Numbered from the stretch's first letter, positions 53,382-62,322 are shown. The stretch is 64,000 bases of DNA from Sulfurimonas hongkongensis (GCF_000445475.1 NZ_AUPZ01000013.1:124001-188000), one strand, 5' to 3'. Notes: generated from the sequence alone by a model not told the origin. Translations and numbers: made by a program.

Positions 53382-54294
53382 AGTGAAAAACTCTCATCTT
53401 AGCACTTCTGCTTCTAGGATTTGCTTTTAGTTCATCTTCACAGGCAGTTATTGGTTTTTTACTTAGTACTTTTCCTAATGAGTTGTCTCTTGAGCAAGTG
53501 CATCTAAAGGCATCATCAAGGCAGATACAGTTTTTTGTCCACTTTGAATAAGTATGCTTTACTATTCTATCTTCAAGTGAGTGAAAGGATATGATAGCGA
53601 TGATGGCATCACTAAAGTTTGCATATTCTATACTTTTTAAAAGTGATTTTAGCTCACCAAGCTCATCATTTACTTCTATGCGGATAGCCTGCATCAAAAG
53701 TGTAGCAGGATGGATTTTTTTGCCATGAGGAAGAAGATGTTTGGTAGCATCACTTAGCTCTTTTGCAGATACAAAAGGTCTAGATGAAACTATGGCAGAA
53801 GCTATTTTCTTGTAGTTTCTTAGCTCACCGTATTCTAGTAAAATCCTCTCTAGCTCCTCTTTTGAGTACTCATTTACAACTTCTTTGGCACTAAGTGCTG
53901 CACTCTTATCCATTCTCATATCTAAAGTATCGCTCTCATATGAGAAGCCTCTATCTCTTTGGTCTAGCTGCAAAGAGGAAACACCTATATCTGCTAAGAT
54001 TCCCCTAATATTACTAGTTCCATATTCTGAAATTATCTCATCTATTATGTTTGAGAAGCGACCTCTTTTTATGACTACTCTATCTGCGTATGGTTGAAGT
54101 CTTTTTGTAGAGAAATCTATGGCAGTTTGGTCTTGGTCTATGGCTATGAGTTTTATATGAGGGTTTGCCTCTAGTAGCATGGAAGAGTGTCCGCCATATC
54201 CCATAGTACAGTCGATAATAATCCCCTCTTTTATATCTTTAAATGAGTCGATTACCTCTTTGTATAGTACGGGAATATGTGGGATGTCTTGCAA
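53371..54294 (-). CDS. rsmH: 16S rRNA C1402 N4-methyltransferase
   Basis: Methylates N4 of C1402 in the ribosomal P site using SAM. The 307-residue protein has IPVLYKEVIDSF, the SAM-binding IIDCTMGYGGHSSMLLEA, GILADIGVSSLQLD and DIGV/SFHSLEDRIVKH motifs. Start codon is TTG at 54294, with AAAGG eight bases upstream; no ATG alternative is near. It lies in front of ftsL, the usual start of a division cluster, although the rest of that cluster is absent here. Confidence 0.95.
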   Translation of the reverse strand: MQDIPHIPVLYKEVIDSFKDIKEGIIIDCTMGYGGHSSMLLEANPHIKLIAIDQDQTAIDFSTKRLQPYADRVVIKRGRFSNIIDEIISEYGTSNIRGILADIGVSSLQLDQRDRGFSYESDTLDMRMDKSAALSAKEVVNEYSKEELERILLEYGELRNYKKIASAIVSSRPFVSAKELSDATKHLLPHGKKIHPATLLMQAIRIEVNDELGELKSLLKSIEYANFSDAIIAIISFHSLEDRIVKHTYSKWTKNCICLDDAFRCTCSRDNSLGKVLSKKPITACEDELKANPRSRSAKMRVFHYAR

Positions 54295-54392
54295 AAAAAA
54301 CCTTTAATTATATTGGGGCAATTATACATAAATAATGTAAATTTTCATTTCAATAAAAAATCTACTTTGATAAAAAAGGTTTTTAATATCTC

Positions 54393-54692
54393 TTAAGCCC
54401 CTAAAGCTTTTTTAACATTTTCATCAGCCATAGTAATATTCCACGCTGGCTCCCAAACAACTTCTACATCAACGCTTTTAATGTTTGCCATCTTCTCAAC
54501 TGATTCTCTTACCCACTGAACTATCATCTGGTGCATAGGACAAGCTTTTGTTGAGAGAGTCATTGTAACTTTAACATTGCCCTCATCATCACACGAAGCA
54601 TCATAAATAAGCCCCATCTCCACAAGGTTAAATCCAACCTCAGGGTCAATAACCGTTGATATCGCTAAAAGTAATTCTTCTTTTGAATACAT
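54393..54692 (-). CDS. DUF59/MIP18 family metal-sulfur cluster assembly factor
   Basis: A 99-residue protein of the DUF59 family (SufT/PaaD-like) that helps build or deliver Fe-S clusters. The conserved IDPEVGFNLVEMGLIYD motif and a C-terminal part with TKACPMHQMI containing the reactive cysteine are present. It lies 26 bases after the NnrS-like gene on the same strand. The ribosome binding site (AAGG) sits in a stretch resembling the recurrent box seen at 14.4 and 20.1 kb. Repair of Fe-S clusters damaged by NO would fit the neighbours, but that is inference. Confidence 0.85.
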   Translation of the reverse strand: MYSKEELLLAISTVIDPEVGFNLVEMGLIYDASCDDEGNVKVTMTLSTKACPMHQMIVQWVRESVEKMANIKSVDVEVVWEPAWNITMADENVKKALGA

Positions 54693-54718
54693 ATTTAATT
54701 CCTTAATTTCATTTTGTG

Positions 54719-55954
54719 TTATTTATAGTTAATCATAAAAAAAACATTTCTAAAAAGTGCAAACGCACCTACAACCAAAAATGAGGCGCCCGCTTTTATC
54801 ATTGTGTCATTTTGCATAAGTATTGCGAGTGCTATAATACTCACTCCTATTGCACCAAAGACAAACTGTGCATGTGAACTTTTTTTTGGTAGCATGTCTG
54901 CTAACATTGGTACTTTTTGTTTTCCAACTAGTGGCGAGAATCTCTCAAACCAGACAAGAAATGGGATTATTTTATACATATGCCCAGTTATTACAAAACC
55001 AAAAAAGCCAAAAAACATAAGCCAACCACTAGCTAGCAGTAATGGTTCATACGATATAAAGAGATAAAGTACTCCAAAGGTCACAGCAACTACCATTGAG
55101 ATATATCCAAAAAAAAGTGACATAACATAGATATCTATCTCTTTTCTAGCTCTTGTTTTAAAGATAGTATAGGTCATATAGAAGTAGATAAACATAGATA
55201 TAACCGCTAGTGCATAAGCTGTGTACTCTATGAAAAAGTATTGTACAAATGAAGATATCACAACCAAAACAACAGAAATGCTCATCAAAGTTATGGAGAT
55301 CTCAAGCGGTCTCATTGAAAAACCATGAGACAAGCCAAACATCGGAAGCAAAACAACAGAGAGTCCCATCAGAGTCACTATAATATAACCGCCAATAACT
55401 AAATAAACGTGACTACGAAGTAGTGAAATGATATCAACTTCAATAACTCCAGCATATCCAAGTGCCATAGTAAGCCCAAAGATGATGCCAAAAAACAAAA
55501 AAGTGTTTGAGATGAGTACGCTACTTATCACTAAACTAAACTTTTTTACTTTTTTTATGGTTGAAAATATCTCCATAACAAATATCATCATAGAGATTAA
55601 AACAACGGTTCCACCATATGGCAAAAGAGCAGGATATCCTAAAAATCCAACTGCCATCAAAAGTGTGCCGATACCAAGGAGTGGCCAGATAGCATAAAAA
55701 AGCTCAACTGCAGAGTGCCCAACTTCAAGCACAACTGGAACTAACTGTGCCATAGCTCCAAATATAACCATCATCACAAATCCAAGCAAATATAGATGTA
55801 CAAAACTTAAAACTTTTGTATCTTGAACAAAAAGATTGTCAGCTGTAAAGAAGAAAATGTATATAGATGCTAAGAGATAAAAGACACCTCCGAGTATAAA
55901 AAACGGAGAGATTAGCTTAAAAGGAGGTGCAAAATCTTGTGAGATGGAAAACAT
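54719..55954 (-). CDS. Polytopic membrane protein, NnrS/CcoN-like
   Basis: A 411-residue, twelve-helix membrane protein. Histidines fall in or at membrane helices: FVHLYLLGFVMMVIFGAMAQ (about H52), LRSHVYLVIGG, MFGLSHGFSM and ITGHMYKIIPFLVWF. This pattern resembles NnrS and the haem-copper oxidase subunit I relatives found with NO metabolism genes. The catalytic copper ligands of a true oxidase were not identified. It follows the DUF2249-like gene by four bases and precedes the DUF59 gene, a combination commonly seen in denitrifiers. Role: probable haem/copper membrane protein in nitrosative stress. Confidence 0.7.
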   Translation of the reverse strand: MFSISQDFAPPFKLISPFFILGGVFYLLASIYIFFFTADNLFVQDTKVLSFVHLYLLGFVMMVIFGAMAQLVPVVLEVGHSAVELFYAIWPLLGIGTLLMAVGFLGYPALLPYGGTVVLISMMIFVMEIFSTIKKVKKFSLVISSVLISNTFLFFGIIFGLTMALGYAGVIEVDIISLLRSHVYLVIGGYIIVTLMGLSVVLLPMFGLSHGFSMRPLEISITLMSISVVLVVISSFVQYFFIEYTAYALAVISMFIYFYMTYTIFKTRARKEIDIYVMSLFFGYISMVVAVTFGVLYLFISYEPLLLASGWLMFFGFFGFVITGHMYKIIPFLVWFERFSPLVGKQKVPMLADMLPKKSSHAQFVFGAIGVSIIALAILMQNDTMIKAGASFLVVGAFALFRNVFFMINYK

Positions 55955-55958
55955 AAAC

Positions 55959-56300
55959 TTAGTGACAAGCTGTCTGAGTTAGATCAGAGTCAACTCCCGC
56001 ATCTACACTTGTAAATGTAACTTTAACCAAGCCACCTTCTACCTCTTCAATACTGTAAGCAATATCAGATTCAAGCTTACCAAAAAGTCCACCTGGTGCT
56101 TTATGGTTTATCATAACTAAAACATTGTTATTGTTTTTGATAAGTCTTAAACCGCTCATCGCATTTACCATAGGGTCTGGTGGTCCACACTTAGATGTGT
56201 CAAAGTAGTAAGTACTCACCCCATCTTTTACAAGTTCAAAAAAGTCAACAGTTGCTCCTGCGACTTCAATTTTTTTTGCTTCGTTTGGTATCAATGTCAT
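55959..56300 (-). CDS. DUF2249-like (TusA-fold) small protein
   Basis: A 113-residue cytosolic protein with the pattern CGPPDPMVNAMSGLRLI followed by VLVMINHKAPGGLFGKL. DUF2249 proteins show PPEPM...L.....L.....P.pLy..L in the same spacing, so assignment to this TusA-like fold is likely. The first Cys is at about residue 38 and a second lies in the C-terminal TACH. DUF2249 genes often sit with hemerythrin, NnrS and DUF59 genes in NO-responsive loci. Ribosome binding site AAAGGAT. Confidence 0.7.
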   Translation of the reverse strand: MTLIPNEAKKIEVAGATVDFFELVKDGVSTYYFDTSKCGPPDPMVNAMSGLRLIKNNNNVLVMINHKAPGGLFGKLESDIAYSIEEVEGGLVKVTFTSVDAGVDSDLTQTACH

Positions 56301-56438
56301 GTAAATCCTTTATTTTAATAATAAGTTTATTGTAATAAAGATTTTTGCATATGACATTGATATGTGTCAACTTGTACTACATCTACCTCAAGACCCATTC
56401 TAAAGCTAAGAAAAACAATACTTTTAAAGGCTACTTAG

Positions 56439-57671
56439 TTATCTAGTCTGCCCACTTCCGTAGATCTTAAACTTGTAAGTTGTAAGCCCTTCTATCCCCA
56501 TAGGACCACGAGCATGAAGTTTATTTGTACTGATACCAACCTCAGCACCAAAACCAAAAGATCCACCATCTGTAAAACGGGTTGAAGCATTTACATAAAC
56601 AGCTGCTGCATCTATTGCACCTAAAAACTTCTCAGCAGTTGTTATATCTTCACTAATGATGGACTCTGAGTGACCTGAACCAAATCTAACGATATGCTCT
56701 ATCGCACCATCAACACCATCTACCACTTTTATATTTAAGATATTTGCCAAGTATTCAGTATCAAAATCCTCTTCGGTAGCCTCTTTGACATCGATAATGG
56801 CTCTAGTTTTTGAGCAACCTTTTAACTCTGTATGAGCTTTATCAAACTCTGCTTTAATTTTTGGCAGTGCATTGTCTGCTATAACCTTATCAACTAAAAG
56901 CGTCTCCATTGCGTTACAAACACCCGGTCTTTGAGTCTTTGCGTTTATTGCGATTGCAATAGCATTGTCAAGCTTTGCATCTTTATCTATATATATGTGA
57001 CATTGACCTTTATCGTGCTTTACCACACTTACAGTTGCGTTTTGGCTTACATAACTGATAAGACCTGCTCCACCGCGAGGAATAATGAGATCTACATACT
57101 TATCCATCTTTATAAGCTTTGCAACACCCTCTCTTGAAGAATCCTCTAGTAGTGAAATTAGGGCTGTTGGAAGATTATTTTTTGTTAGCACGCTTTGAAG
57201 AACTTTTGCTATAGCTTTGTTTGAGTGCTGGGCTTCTTTTCCACCTTTTAGTACACAAACATTTGAGCTTTTAAAACATAGCGCTGCTGTATCACTTGTT
57301 ACATTTGGACGAGACTCATAGATGATGCCAATCACACCGATTGGAATACTTGTTTTTTCAATCTTTAGCCCCTCTTCTGTTATCCAACCATCAAGAACGC
57401 GACCAACTGGCTCTTTAAGAGCTGCTATCTCTTCTATAGCTACAGCCATCGCTTCAACTCGACTCTCATCAAGCAGAAGTCTATCTTTAAGTGCACTAGA
57501 GAGATTATTTTTATCTGCATCTGCCATATCTAGTGTATTTGCTTGAACTATCTCTTTTGTTTTTGCTCTTAGCTCGTTTGCCATCTCTCGAAGTATCGAA
57601 TTTTTTTTGCTGCCACTGATGGTAGAGAGAACTCTACTTCCATCTTTTGCTTCTTTTAAAAATCTTTCCAT
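56439..57671 (-). CDS. proA: Gamma-glutamyl phosphate reductase
   Basis: Second step of proline synthesis: NADPH reduction of gamma-glutamyl phosphate to glutamate semialdehyde. The 410-residue aldehyde dehydrogenase-fold protein has the catalytic Cys in RPGVCNAMETLLV, IIYESRPNVTSDT and GSFGFGAEVGISTNKLHARG. It follows proB by 17 bases with AAAGGAT as ribosome binding site, forming a proBA operon; proC diverges from proB 78 bases away. Confidence 0.97.
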   Translation of the reverse strand: MERFLKEAKDGSRVLSTISGSKKNSILREMANELRAKTKEIVQANTLDMADADKNNLSSALKDRLLLDESRVEAMAVAIEEIAALKEPVGRVLDGWITEEGLKIEKTSIPIGVIGIIYESRPNVTSDTAALCFKSSNVCVLKGGKEAQHSNKAIAKVLQSVLTKNNLPTALISLLEDSSREGVAKLIKMDKYVDLIIPRGGAGLISYVSQNATVSVVKHDKGQCHIYIDKDAKLDNAIAIAINAKTQRPGVCNAMETLLVDKVIADNALPKIKAEFDKAHTELKGCSKTRAIIDVKEATEEDFDTEYLANILNIKVVDGVDGAIEHIVRFGSGHSESIISEDITTAEKFLGAIDAAAVYVNASTRFTDGGSFGFGAEVGISTNKLHARGPMGIEGLTTYKFKIYGSGQTR

Positions 57672-57688
57672 TGCTTAATCCTTTGAGT

Positions 57689-58471
57689 CTATTTTTTGTC
57701 TTTAGTCTCTTCTTTTGGTATAAAGAGTGTACCTAATGTATGTGTGTCATGTAGTAAAAATTGCTCTGCTGCAGTCAAGTCAAAACCATTTGTTAAGAAC
57801 ATTTTTCTTCCATTTTTAAGCATAAAGTCTGCAGCTTTTAGTTTAGTAACTATTCCACCTGTCGCAAAAGGGTCATTTGGAGTTGCAGCATCTTTTAGGG
57901 AGCCTTTTGGCAGTTCATGTAAAACCTTATATATCTTAGCATCATTATGCTCTTGCGGGTTTTTATCATAATAGCCATCAATATCACTTAAAATAACTAA
58001 CAAATCAGCTTTTACTGCGTGTGCAACACTTGCTGAGAGTTGGTCATTATCCCCAAATAGTTGCTCAGGAGTAGATGTTATATCATTTTCATTTATGATT
58101 GGTAATATATTATTGTTAAGATGTGCATCTATGATATCTTGAAACATTTTTGTTCTTTTTCTTGAATCAAAATCATCTTCAGTGAGAAGTATTTGAGCTG
58201 TATTTATATTGTAGATATCAAATTTTTTCTTATAGCTAGCCATGAGTATTGGCTGACCAGCAGATGCTATCGCCTTTTTGCCAATCTGTTTATTCTTATC
58301 TAACTGCAGTGCTGAGTATCCAGCAGCAACTGCACCAGAAGTTACTAATAAAACATCATACCTCGCCCTTAGCTTCACTATAAGAGTTACAAGATTTAGC
58401 ATCCTCTCTTTTGCTATCTTATTTTTGTCCGTAAGCACGGCACTCCCTACTTTTATTACTAACCTGTTCAT
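57689..58471 (-). CDS. proB: Glutamate 5-kinase, short form without PUA domain
   Basis: Phosphorylates glutamate in the first step of proline synthesis. The 260-residue protein has the amino acid kinase core with VIKVGSAVLTDKN, LVTSGAVAAGYSAL, INENDITSTPEQLFGDND and DPFATGGIVTKLKAADF. The C-terminal PUA domain found in E. coli ProB (367 residues) is missing, as is usual in epsilonproteobacteria. Proline feedback inhibition probably remains, since its site is in the kinase domain. It starts the proBA operon. Confidence 0.95.
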   Translation of the reverse strand: MNRLVIKVGSAVLTDKNKIAKERMLNLVTLIVKLRARYDVLLVTSGAVAAGYSALQLDKNKQIGKKAIASAGQPILMASYKKKFDIYNINTAQILLTEDDFDSRKRTKMFQDIIDAHLNNNILPIINENDITSTPEQLFGDNDQLSASVAHAVKADLLVILSDIDGYYDKNPQEHNDAKIYKVLHELPKGSLKDAATPNDPFATGGIVTKLKAADFMLKNGRKMFLTNGFDLTAAEQFLLHDTHTLGTLFIPKEETKDKK

Positions 58472-58549
58472 TTATCGCCTTTTATAAACTATGCTCTTTG
58501 CACAATTGTAATGTATGTTATACTAGCATAAAAACTTTAAGGGACTATT

Positions 58550-59308
58550 ATGAGAACAATTACATTCATTGGTAATGGAAATATGGCACTAAGCATCGCA
58601 AAGGGATTAAGAGATAATTATAACATCGAAGTTGTAGGCAGAGATGCTAAAAAGCTTCAAGATTTTGAAATAGAGGTAGGAGTGAGCGTAGAGAAGCGAC
58701 TTTTAGAAGGCTTTAATATGGAGGATAAAACAGTTTTGCTCTGCGTTAAACCTGCAAATGTTGATGAAATTTCTAAAAAACTAAAAGGAAAAGCAAGAGT
58801 TATCTACTCAGTTTTAGCGGGTACTAGCATTGAGAAACTAAAGTCATCTCTAAACTCTGGCGCAGTTGTAAGAACGATGCCAAACTTAGCTGCAAGTGTA
58901 AGAAAGTCTATGACAACACTAACAGGAGATATAGAGTTTAAAGAAGAAGCAGAGGAGATTTTAGGCTCTATTGGCAAAACTCTATGGCTTAGTAGCCAAA
59001 AAGAGCTCGATATTGCTACAGCCCTTGCTGGAAGTGGTCCTGCTTATCTAGCTCTAATCTCAGAAGCTCTAGCTGATGGTGCAGTAAAGCAAGGTTTAAA
59101 AAGAGAAGATGCCATGGTTGTTATGAGAGGTCTCTTTGGTGGATTTGGAGAGCTTATACAAGATATCCATCCTGCACTTTTAAAAGATGGAGTGATGAGT
59201 CCTGGCGGAACAACAGCCGCTGGTTATGGAGCACTAGAAGATGGAAATGTAAGAAGTGCCTGTATGGATGCTATTGCAAAAGCTTATAAAAGAGCAAAAG
59301 AGTTATAA
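58550..59308 (+). CDS. proC: Pyrroline-5-carboxylate reductase
   Basis: Last step of proline synthesis. The 252-residue protein has an N-terminal Rossmann motif FIGNGNMALSIAKGL, the VVRTMPNLAA segment and the C-terminal signature with ALAGSGPAYLALISEALADG and MSPGGTTAAGYGALE. Divergent from proB, so all three proline genes share one intergenic region of 78 bases. Start ATG 58550 follows AAGGG. It is followed by a repeat-rich gap. Confidence 0.96.
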   Translation: MRTITFIGNGNMALSIAKGLRDNYNIEVVGRDAKKLQDFEIEVGVSVEKRLLEGFNMEDKTVLLCVKPANVDEISKKLKGKARVIYSVLAGTSIEKLKSSLNSGAVVRTMPNLAASVRKSMTTLTGDIEFKEEAEEILGSIGKTLWLSSQKELDIATALAGSGPAYLALISEALADGAVKQGLKREDAMVVMRGLFGGFGELIQDIHPALLKDGVMSPGGTTAAGYGALEDGNVRSACMDAIAKAYKRAKEL

Positions 59309-59331
59309 AATAAATTTTTGTGTCACATCAC

Positions 59332-59357
59332 GGAACCCCGAACAAGTTCGGGGTTCC
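59332..59357. repeat. Perfect 12-bp hairpin with AA loop
   Basis: GGAACCCCGAAC, loop AA, GTTCGGGGTTCC. Stem is fully complementary and GC-rich, unlike surrounding AT-rich sequence. It follows proC; the plus strand continues with AAAAA instead of U, so it is not a standard terminator, but it could stop or protect transcripts from either side. REP-like. Confidence 0.75.
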
Positions 59358-59377
59358 AAAAATCACATTAATATCTA

Positions 59378-59478
59378 GGAAGTGAGGCTTCAGCCTCGCA
59401 GAGATACTTTGAAGCTGTACAGTGCGGGACACATAGTGGAGAATGCCATTGGTTAGCATTCCCAAAAGTCCCACTTCC
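59378..59478 (+). repeat. Long palindromic module A, copy 2
   Basis: A 101-base relative of 34344-34428. Outer arms GGAAGTG (59378-59384) and CACTTCC (59472-59478), then GGGAC (59426-59430) with GTCCC (59468-59472). Inner hairpins are GAGGC-TTCA-GCCTC and GAATGC/GCATTC around CATTGGTTA. It is 16 bases longer than copy 1, in the region between the first hairpin and GGGAC. Confidence 0.8.
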
Positions 59479-59500
59479 GAAGGTATGGCATACTCTCTGG

Positions 59501-59577
59501 CTCCCATGCTCTGCGTGGGAGTTTATATATATGCAACACGCAAGAAGATGTATGAATTCCAACGCGGAGCATTGGAA
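59501..59577 (-). repeat. REPIN-like element, copy B2
   Basis: Hairpin CTCCCATGC/GCGTGGGAG (59501-59521) and hairpin TTCCAACGC/GCATTGGAA (59557-59577) are the reverse complement, with small changes, of the pair at 14488-14560. The AT-rich spacer differs more than the hairpins do. Opposite orientation of the two copies argues for dispersal and against tandem duplication. Confidence 0.8.
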
Positions 59578-59601
59578 CTAGTTCAGCTCAATCAGCCTCA
59601 C

Positions 59602-61071
59602 TTATAAAAACTTCAATATCTCTTTTTCTATATCTTCTTTTTCTATTATAGTATCGTGTATTATCTCTTTTGTAAAAAGCTCATTTATCATTTCTGGAAT
59701 CTTTACATTTGCCGTTTTTGAGATGGACTTTAGAGCTACTATATCTTTTGCATCGCTCTCACCTGTTAGTGCATTTGCTATAACTGGAGAAAATTTTGTC
59801 CACTCAGCAGTTGAGTAGATGATGCTTGGAATATCTTTTACAGCACAAGTCTCATGTGCTTTAAAACAAGTTGCAGTGTGTGGGTCCATCAAGTAACCCT
59901 CATCAAAACTCTTTTTGATATACTCTTTTCCCTCTTCATCACTACAAAAATCAGCTACAAAAATCTCTTGAAGTTTAGAGAGTTCATCTGATGTTAGTGT
60001 ATAGATTTTCTTCTCATCTAAGTCACTCATTAGCTCTCTTGTTCTATTTGCTCCAAAGAGGTCATACAAAACTCTCTCAACATTTGAAGACTTTAGTATA
60101 TCCATAGCAGGCGAAGTTGTGAGGATCAGCTCTTGGTTGCGCATATCATAGATACCTGTTTTAATAAGACGCGTTAAGATATTGTTTTGGTTTGATGAGA
60201 TGATTAGTTTTTCAACTGGCAAGCCCATAAGCCTTGCATAGTAAGCTCCTAAAACATTTCCAAAGTTTCCACTTGGAACATTTAGATAAACCTTATCTCC
60301 AACTTTTACAACATCTTGTCTTACAAGCTCTAAGTAGTTATGGATGTGATAGATGATTTGAAATATGATTCGCCCAAAGTTTACAGAGTTTGCAGCTGAG
60401 AGTGATATATCTTTAGCCTTTAGTGCCTCATCAAAACTCTTAGATGCTAAAAGATTTTTCAAAGCACTTTGTGCATCATCAAAATTTCCTTTTATGCCTA
60501 TTACTTTAAGGTTAGGCGCATCTTCTGTTACCATCTGCAATCTTTGAACATCAGAAGTTCCATTTGCAGGATACATACAAGCGACTTTTATGTTTTTTTT
60601 GTTTTTAAAAGTCTCTAGGGCAGCTGGTCCAGTATCTCCACTTGTAGCAGCTAAGATAAGATAATTTTCACCTCTTTTTTGTGCAACGCTTGAGAGGATA
60701 CTACCAAATGGTTGAAGTGCCATATCTTTAAACGCACGAGTTGGACCGTGATAGAGTTCACTTACATATAGATTTTCTTTTAGCTTTACAACTGGAACAG
60801 GATTAGTTGCATCATCAAACTTATCATAAAGACTCAGTGCCTCATCTATAACACTGCGTTCTATATCTATCTCAAACTTACTTAGTAAGTCAGACGCAAG
60901 AGTTTTATATGAAGAGTTTAAATGTTTGTTTAAAAATTCTAAACCTAGCTCTGGAAGGCTCTCTGGGACATATAAACCGCCATAAGAGGCGATAGGACTT
61001 AGTATTGCTTGGGAAAATGTTACACTTGATGCTCTGCTTCCATCACACCCACGAGTTTCTTTAAAGTTCAT
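59602..61071 (-). CDS. thrC: Threonine synthase
   Basis: PLP enzyme converting phosphohomoserine to threonine. The 489-residue protein has the PLP lysine in ELYHGPTRAFKDMALQPFG, ILAATSGDTGPAALETF and LNVPSGNFGNVLGAYYARL. Length and motifs fit the longer class 2 (E. coli/yeast-like) enzymes. It converges on proC across the repeat gap and lies 36 bases downstream of the EnvC-like gene on the same strand, so co-transcription is possible though unrelated in function. Confidence 0.96.
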   Translation of the reverse strand: MNFKETRGCDGSRASSVTFSQAILSPIASYGGLYVPESLPELGLEFLNKHLNSSYKTLASDLLSKFEIDIERSVIDEALSLYDKFDDATNPVPVVKLKENLYVSELYHGPTRAFKDMALQPFGSILSSVAQKRGENYLILAATSGDTGPAALETFKNKKNIKVACMYPANGTSDVQRLQMVTEDAPNLKVIGIKGNFDDAQSALKNLLASKSFDEALKAKDISLSAANSVNFGRIIFQIIYHIHNYLELVRQDVVKVGDKVYLNVPSGNFGNVLGAYYARLMGLPVEKLIISSNQNNILTRLIKTGIYDMRNQELILTTSPAMDILKSSNVERVLYDLFGANRTRELMSDLDEKKIYTLTSDELSKLQEIFVADFCSDEEGKEYIKKSFDEGYLMDPHTATCFKAHETCAVKDIPSIIYSTAEWTKFSPVIANALTGESDAKDIVALKSISKTANVKIPEMINELFTKEIIHDTIIEKEDIEKEILKFL

Positions 61072-61107
61072 ATTTTTCTCTACTTAAAATTATTTTTGAA
61101 ATTATAT

Positions 61108-62322
61108 CTAAAAAAGACTTTCTGGGTCTATATGGTAAGACTTCTGAGTTACTTCAAAAATGAGCTCATCATCAACTCGTCCTATTGTGTAGCCTTTTTT
61201 TATCTTCTTGCCCTTTTTTATATTTGGCGAAATTTGAGAAAGATTTGCATAGATAGTGTGAAGTTGATTGTCATGTTCAATAATAACAATATTTTTTAGT
61301 ACCGCTGTTTTATCAGCATAAATAATCCTACCATTAAAAACAGTTTTCACCTTTGCATTGTTTTGTTTTGGTTTAAGCGAAATAGACTCATTAAAAACCT
61401 TTATACCGTAGATTGGATCTGTATATGTTCCATATTTTTTAGTAATTGTGTATGGGCTAAATGGAGCTATAGTTTTAGACCCTACATATTTTTTTGTTTT
61501 TACTCTTTGGTAGCTACTTCCATGTTTTTTAACCTTTGGAAGATTCTCATCTGGAGTTTTAGAGCTAAAAGCCTTTCTTCTTTGTTCTGCTTCTTTGGCC
61601 TTTCTTATCTCATCAATCTTTATGATGTTTAGTTTTGCAAGCGTATTTTTTAGTTGATCTTGCTTTTTAAGAACTTTTTTCAACTCTTTTTTATAAGAGT
61701 TTTTAGCAATCTCAAGCTTTTTCAAGTCTTTTATATTTTTTTTGTTGGTCGCTATTAAATCTTTTCTTTTTGCATCAATATTTGCTATCTCAACTTCAAG
61801 AGAGCTTGCATGCTTATTTAAAGTATCTATATTTTTTGAGTTTTTATAAAATTTGGCATTTAATTTTTTTACCTTTTGCTTTGACTCCTCTAACATCACT
61901 TTTAAAACTTCAAACTCCATAAGTGATTTCTCACTTGCATCCATCTCCTCTTCTAAAATGACAGAGAGTGAAACACTTTGAGCTATAGTAAAGACAAGCT
62001 CTTCTTCTAACTTTTCTTGAGTAGCTTTTAGGCTTTTTTGACTGCTTCTTAGTTCTTCTAACTGCTTTGTACTTGACTCATAAGTCGTCTCTTTTTTTGA
62101 GAGCTCTTCTTTTAGGTTTTTTATATGTCTCTCTTGTGTTTCTATCTCTTTTTTTTGCTTTAGTATTGCCTTTGCAGTCTGTGCCATCTTCTCAGTTAGA
62201 GTTGAGGAGCTTTTTGTATATGTACTAAGTTTTGAACTGGTTTTTTTTATATCAGCATCTACACTGGTTTTTGCAAAAACTACGCTTGTTGCTAAGATAA
62301 TCACTAAAAATAGATGAATCAT
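61108..62322 (-). CDS. EnvC-like murein hydrolase activator (degenerate LytM)
   Basis: A 404-residue periplasmic protein: signal peptide (about 1-17), long coiled coils (about 25-255), a basic linker, then a LytM/M23-like domain (about 290-404). The zinc ligands expected of active LytM enzymes are not seen: the HxxxD position reads FNES and the HxH position reads ELIFEV. EnvC of E. coli is likewise inactive and activates amidases under control of FtsEX. The gene overlaps ftsX (ATGA), giving the order trmB-ftsE-ftsX-envC known in C. jejuni. Cell-division role is inferred from this. Confidence 0.86.
   Translation of the reverse strand: MIHLFLVIILATSVVFAKTSVDADIKKTSSKLSTYTKSSSTLTEKMAQTAKAILKQKKEIETQERHIKNLKEELSKKETTYESSTKQLEELRSSQKSLKATQEKLEEELVFTIAQSVSLSVILEEEMDASEKSLMEFEVLKVMLEESKQKVKKLNAKFYKNSKNIDTLNKHASSLEVEIANIDAKRKDLIATNKKNIKDLKKLEIAKNSYKKELKKVLKKQDQLKNTLAKLNIIKIDEIRKAKEAEQRRKAFSSKTPDENLPKVKKHGSSYQRVKTKKYVGSKTIAPFSPYTITKKYGTYTDPIYGIKVFNESISLKPKQNNAKVKTVFNGRIIYADKTAVLKNIVIIEHDNQLHTIYANLSQISPNIKKGKKIKKGYTIGRVDDELIFEVTQKSYHIDPESLF

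Larger units (their letters stand above)
59309..59601. other. 293-base gap with three palindromic repeats
   Basis: No gene is supported. The gap lies between the convergent ends of proC and thrC and contains a perfect 12-base hairpin (59332-59357), palindromic module A copy 2 (59378-59478) and a REPIN-like pair (59501-59577). A small reverse frame over the same bases shows no protein-like composition. Confidence 0.8.

Noticed and set aside
59368-59562. Reverse open frame of 64 codons in the proC-thrC gap
   Set aside because: It runs through two palindromic repeats, which explains the odd Cys/His-rich composition.
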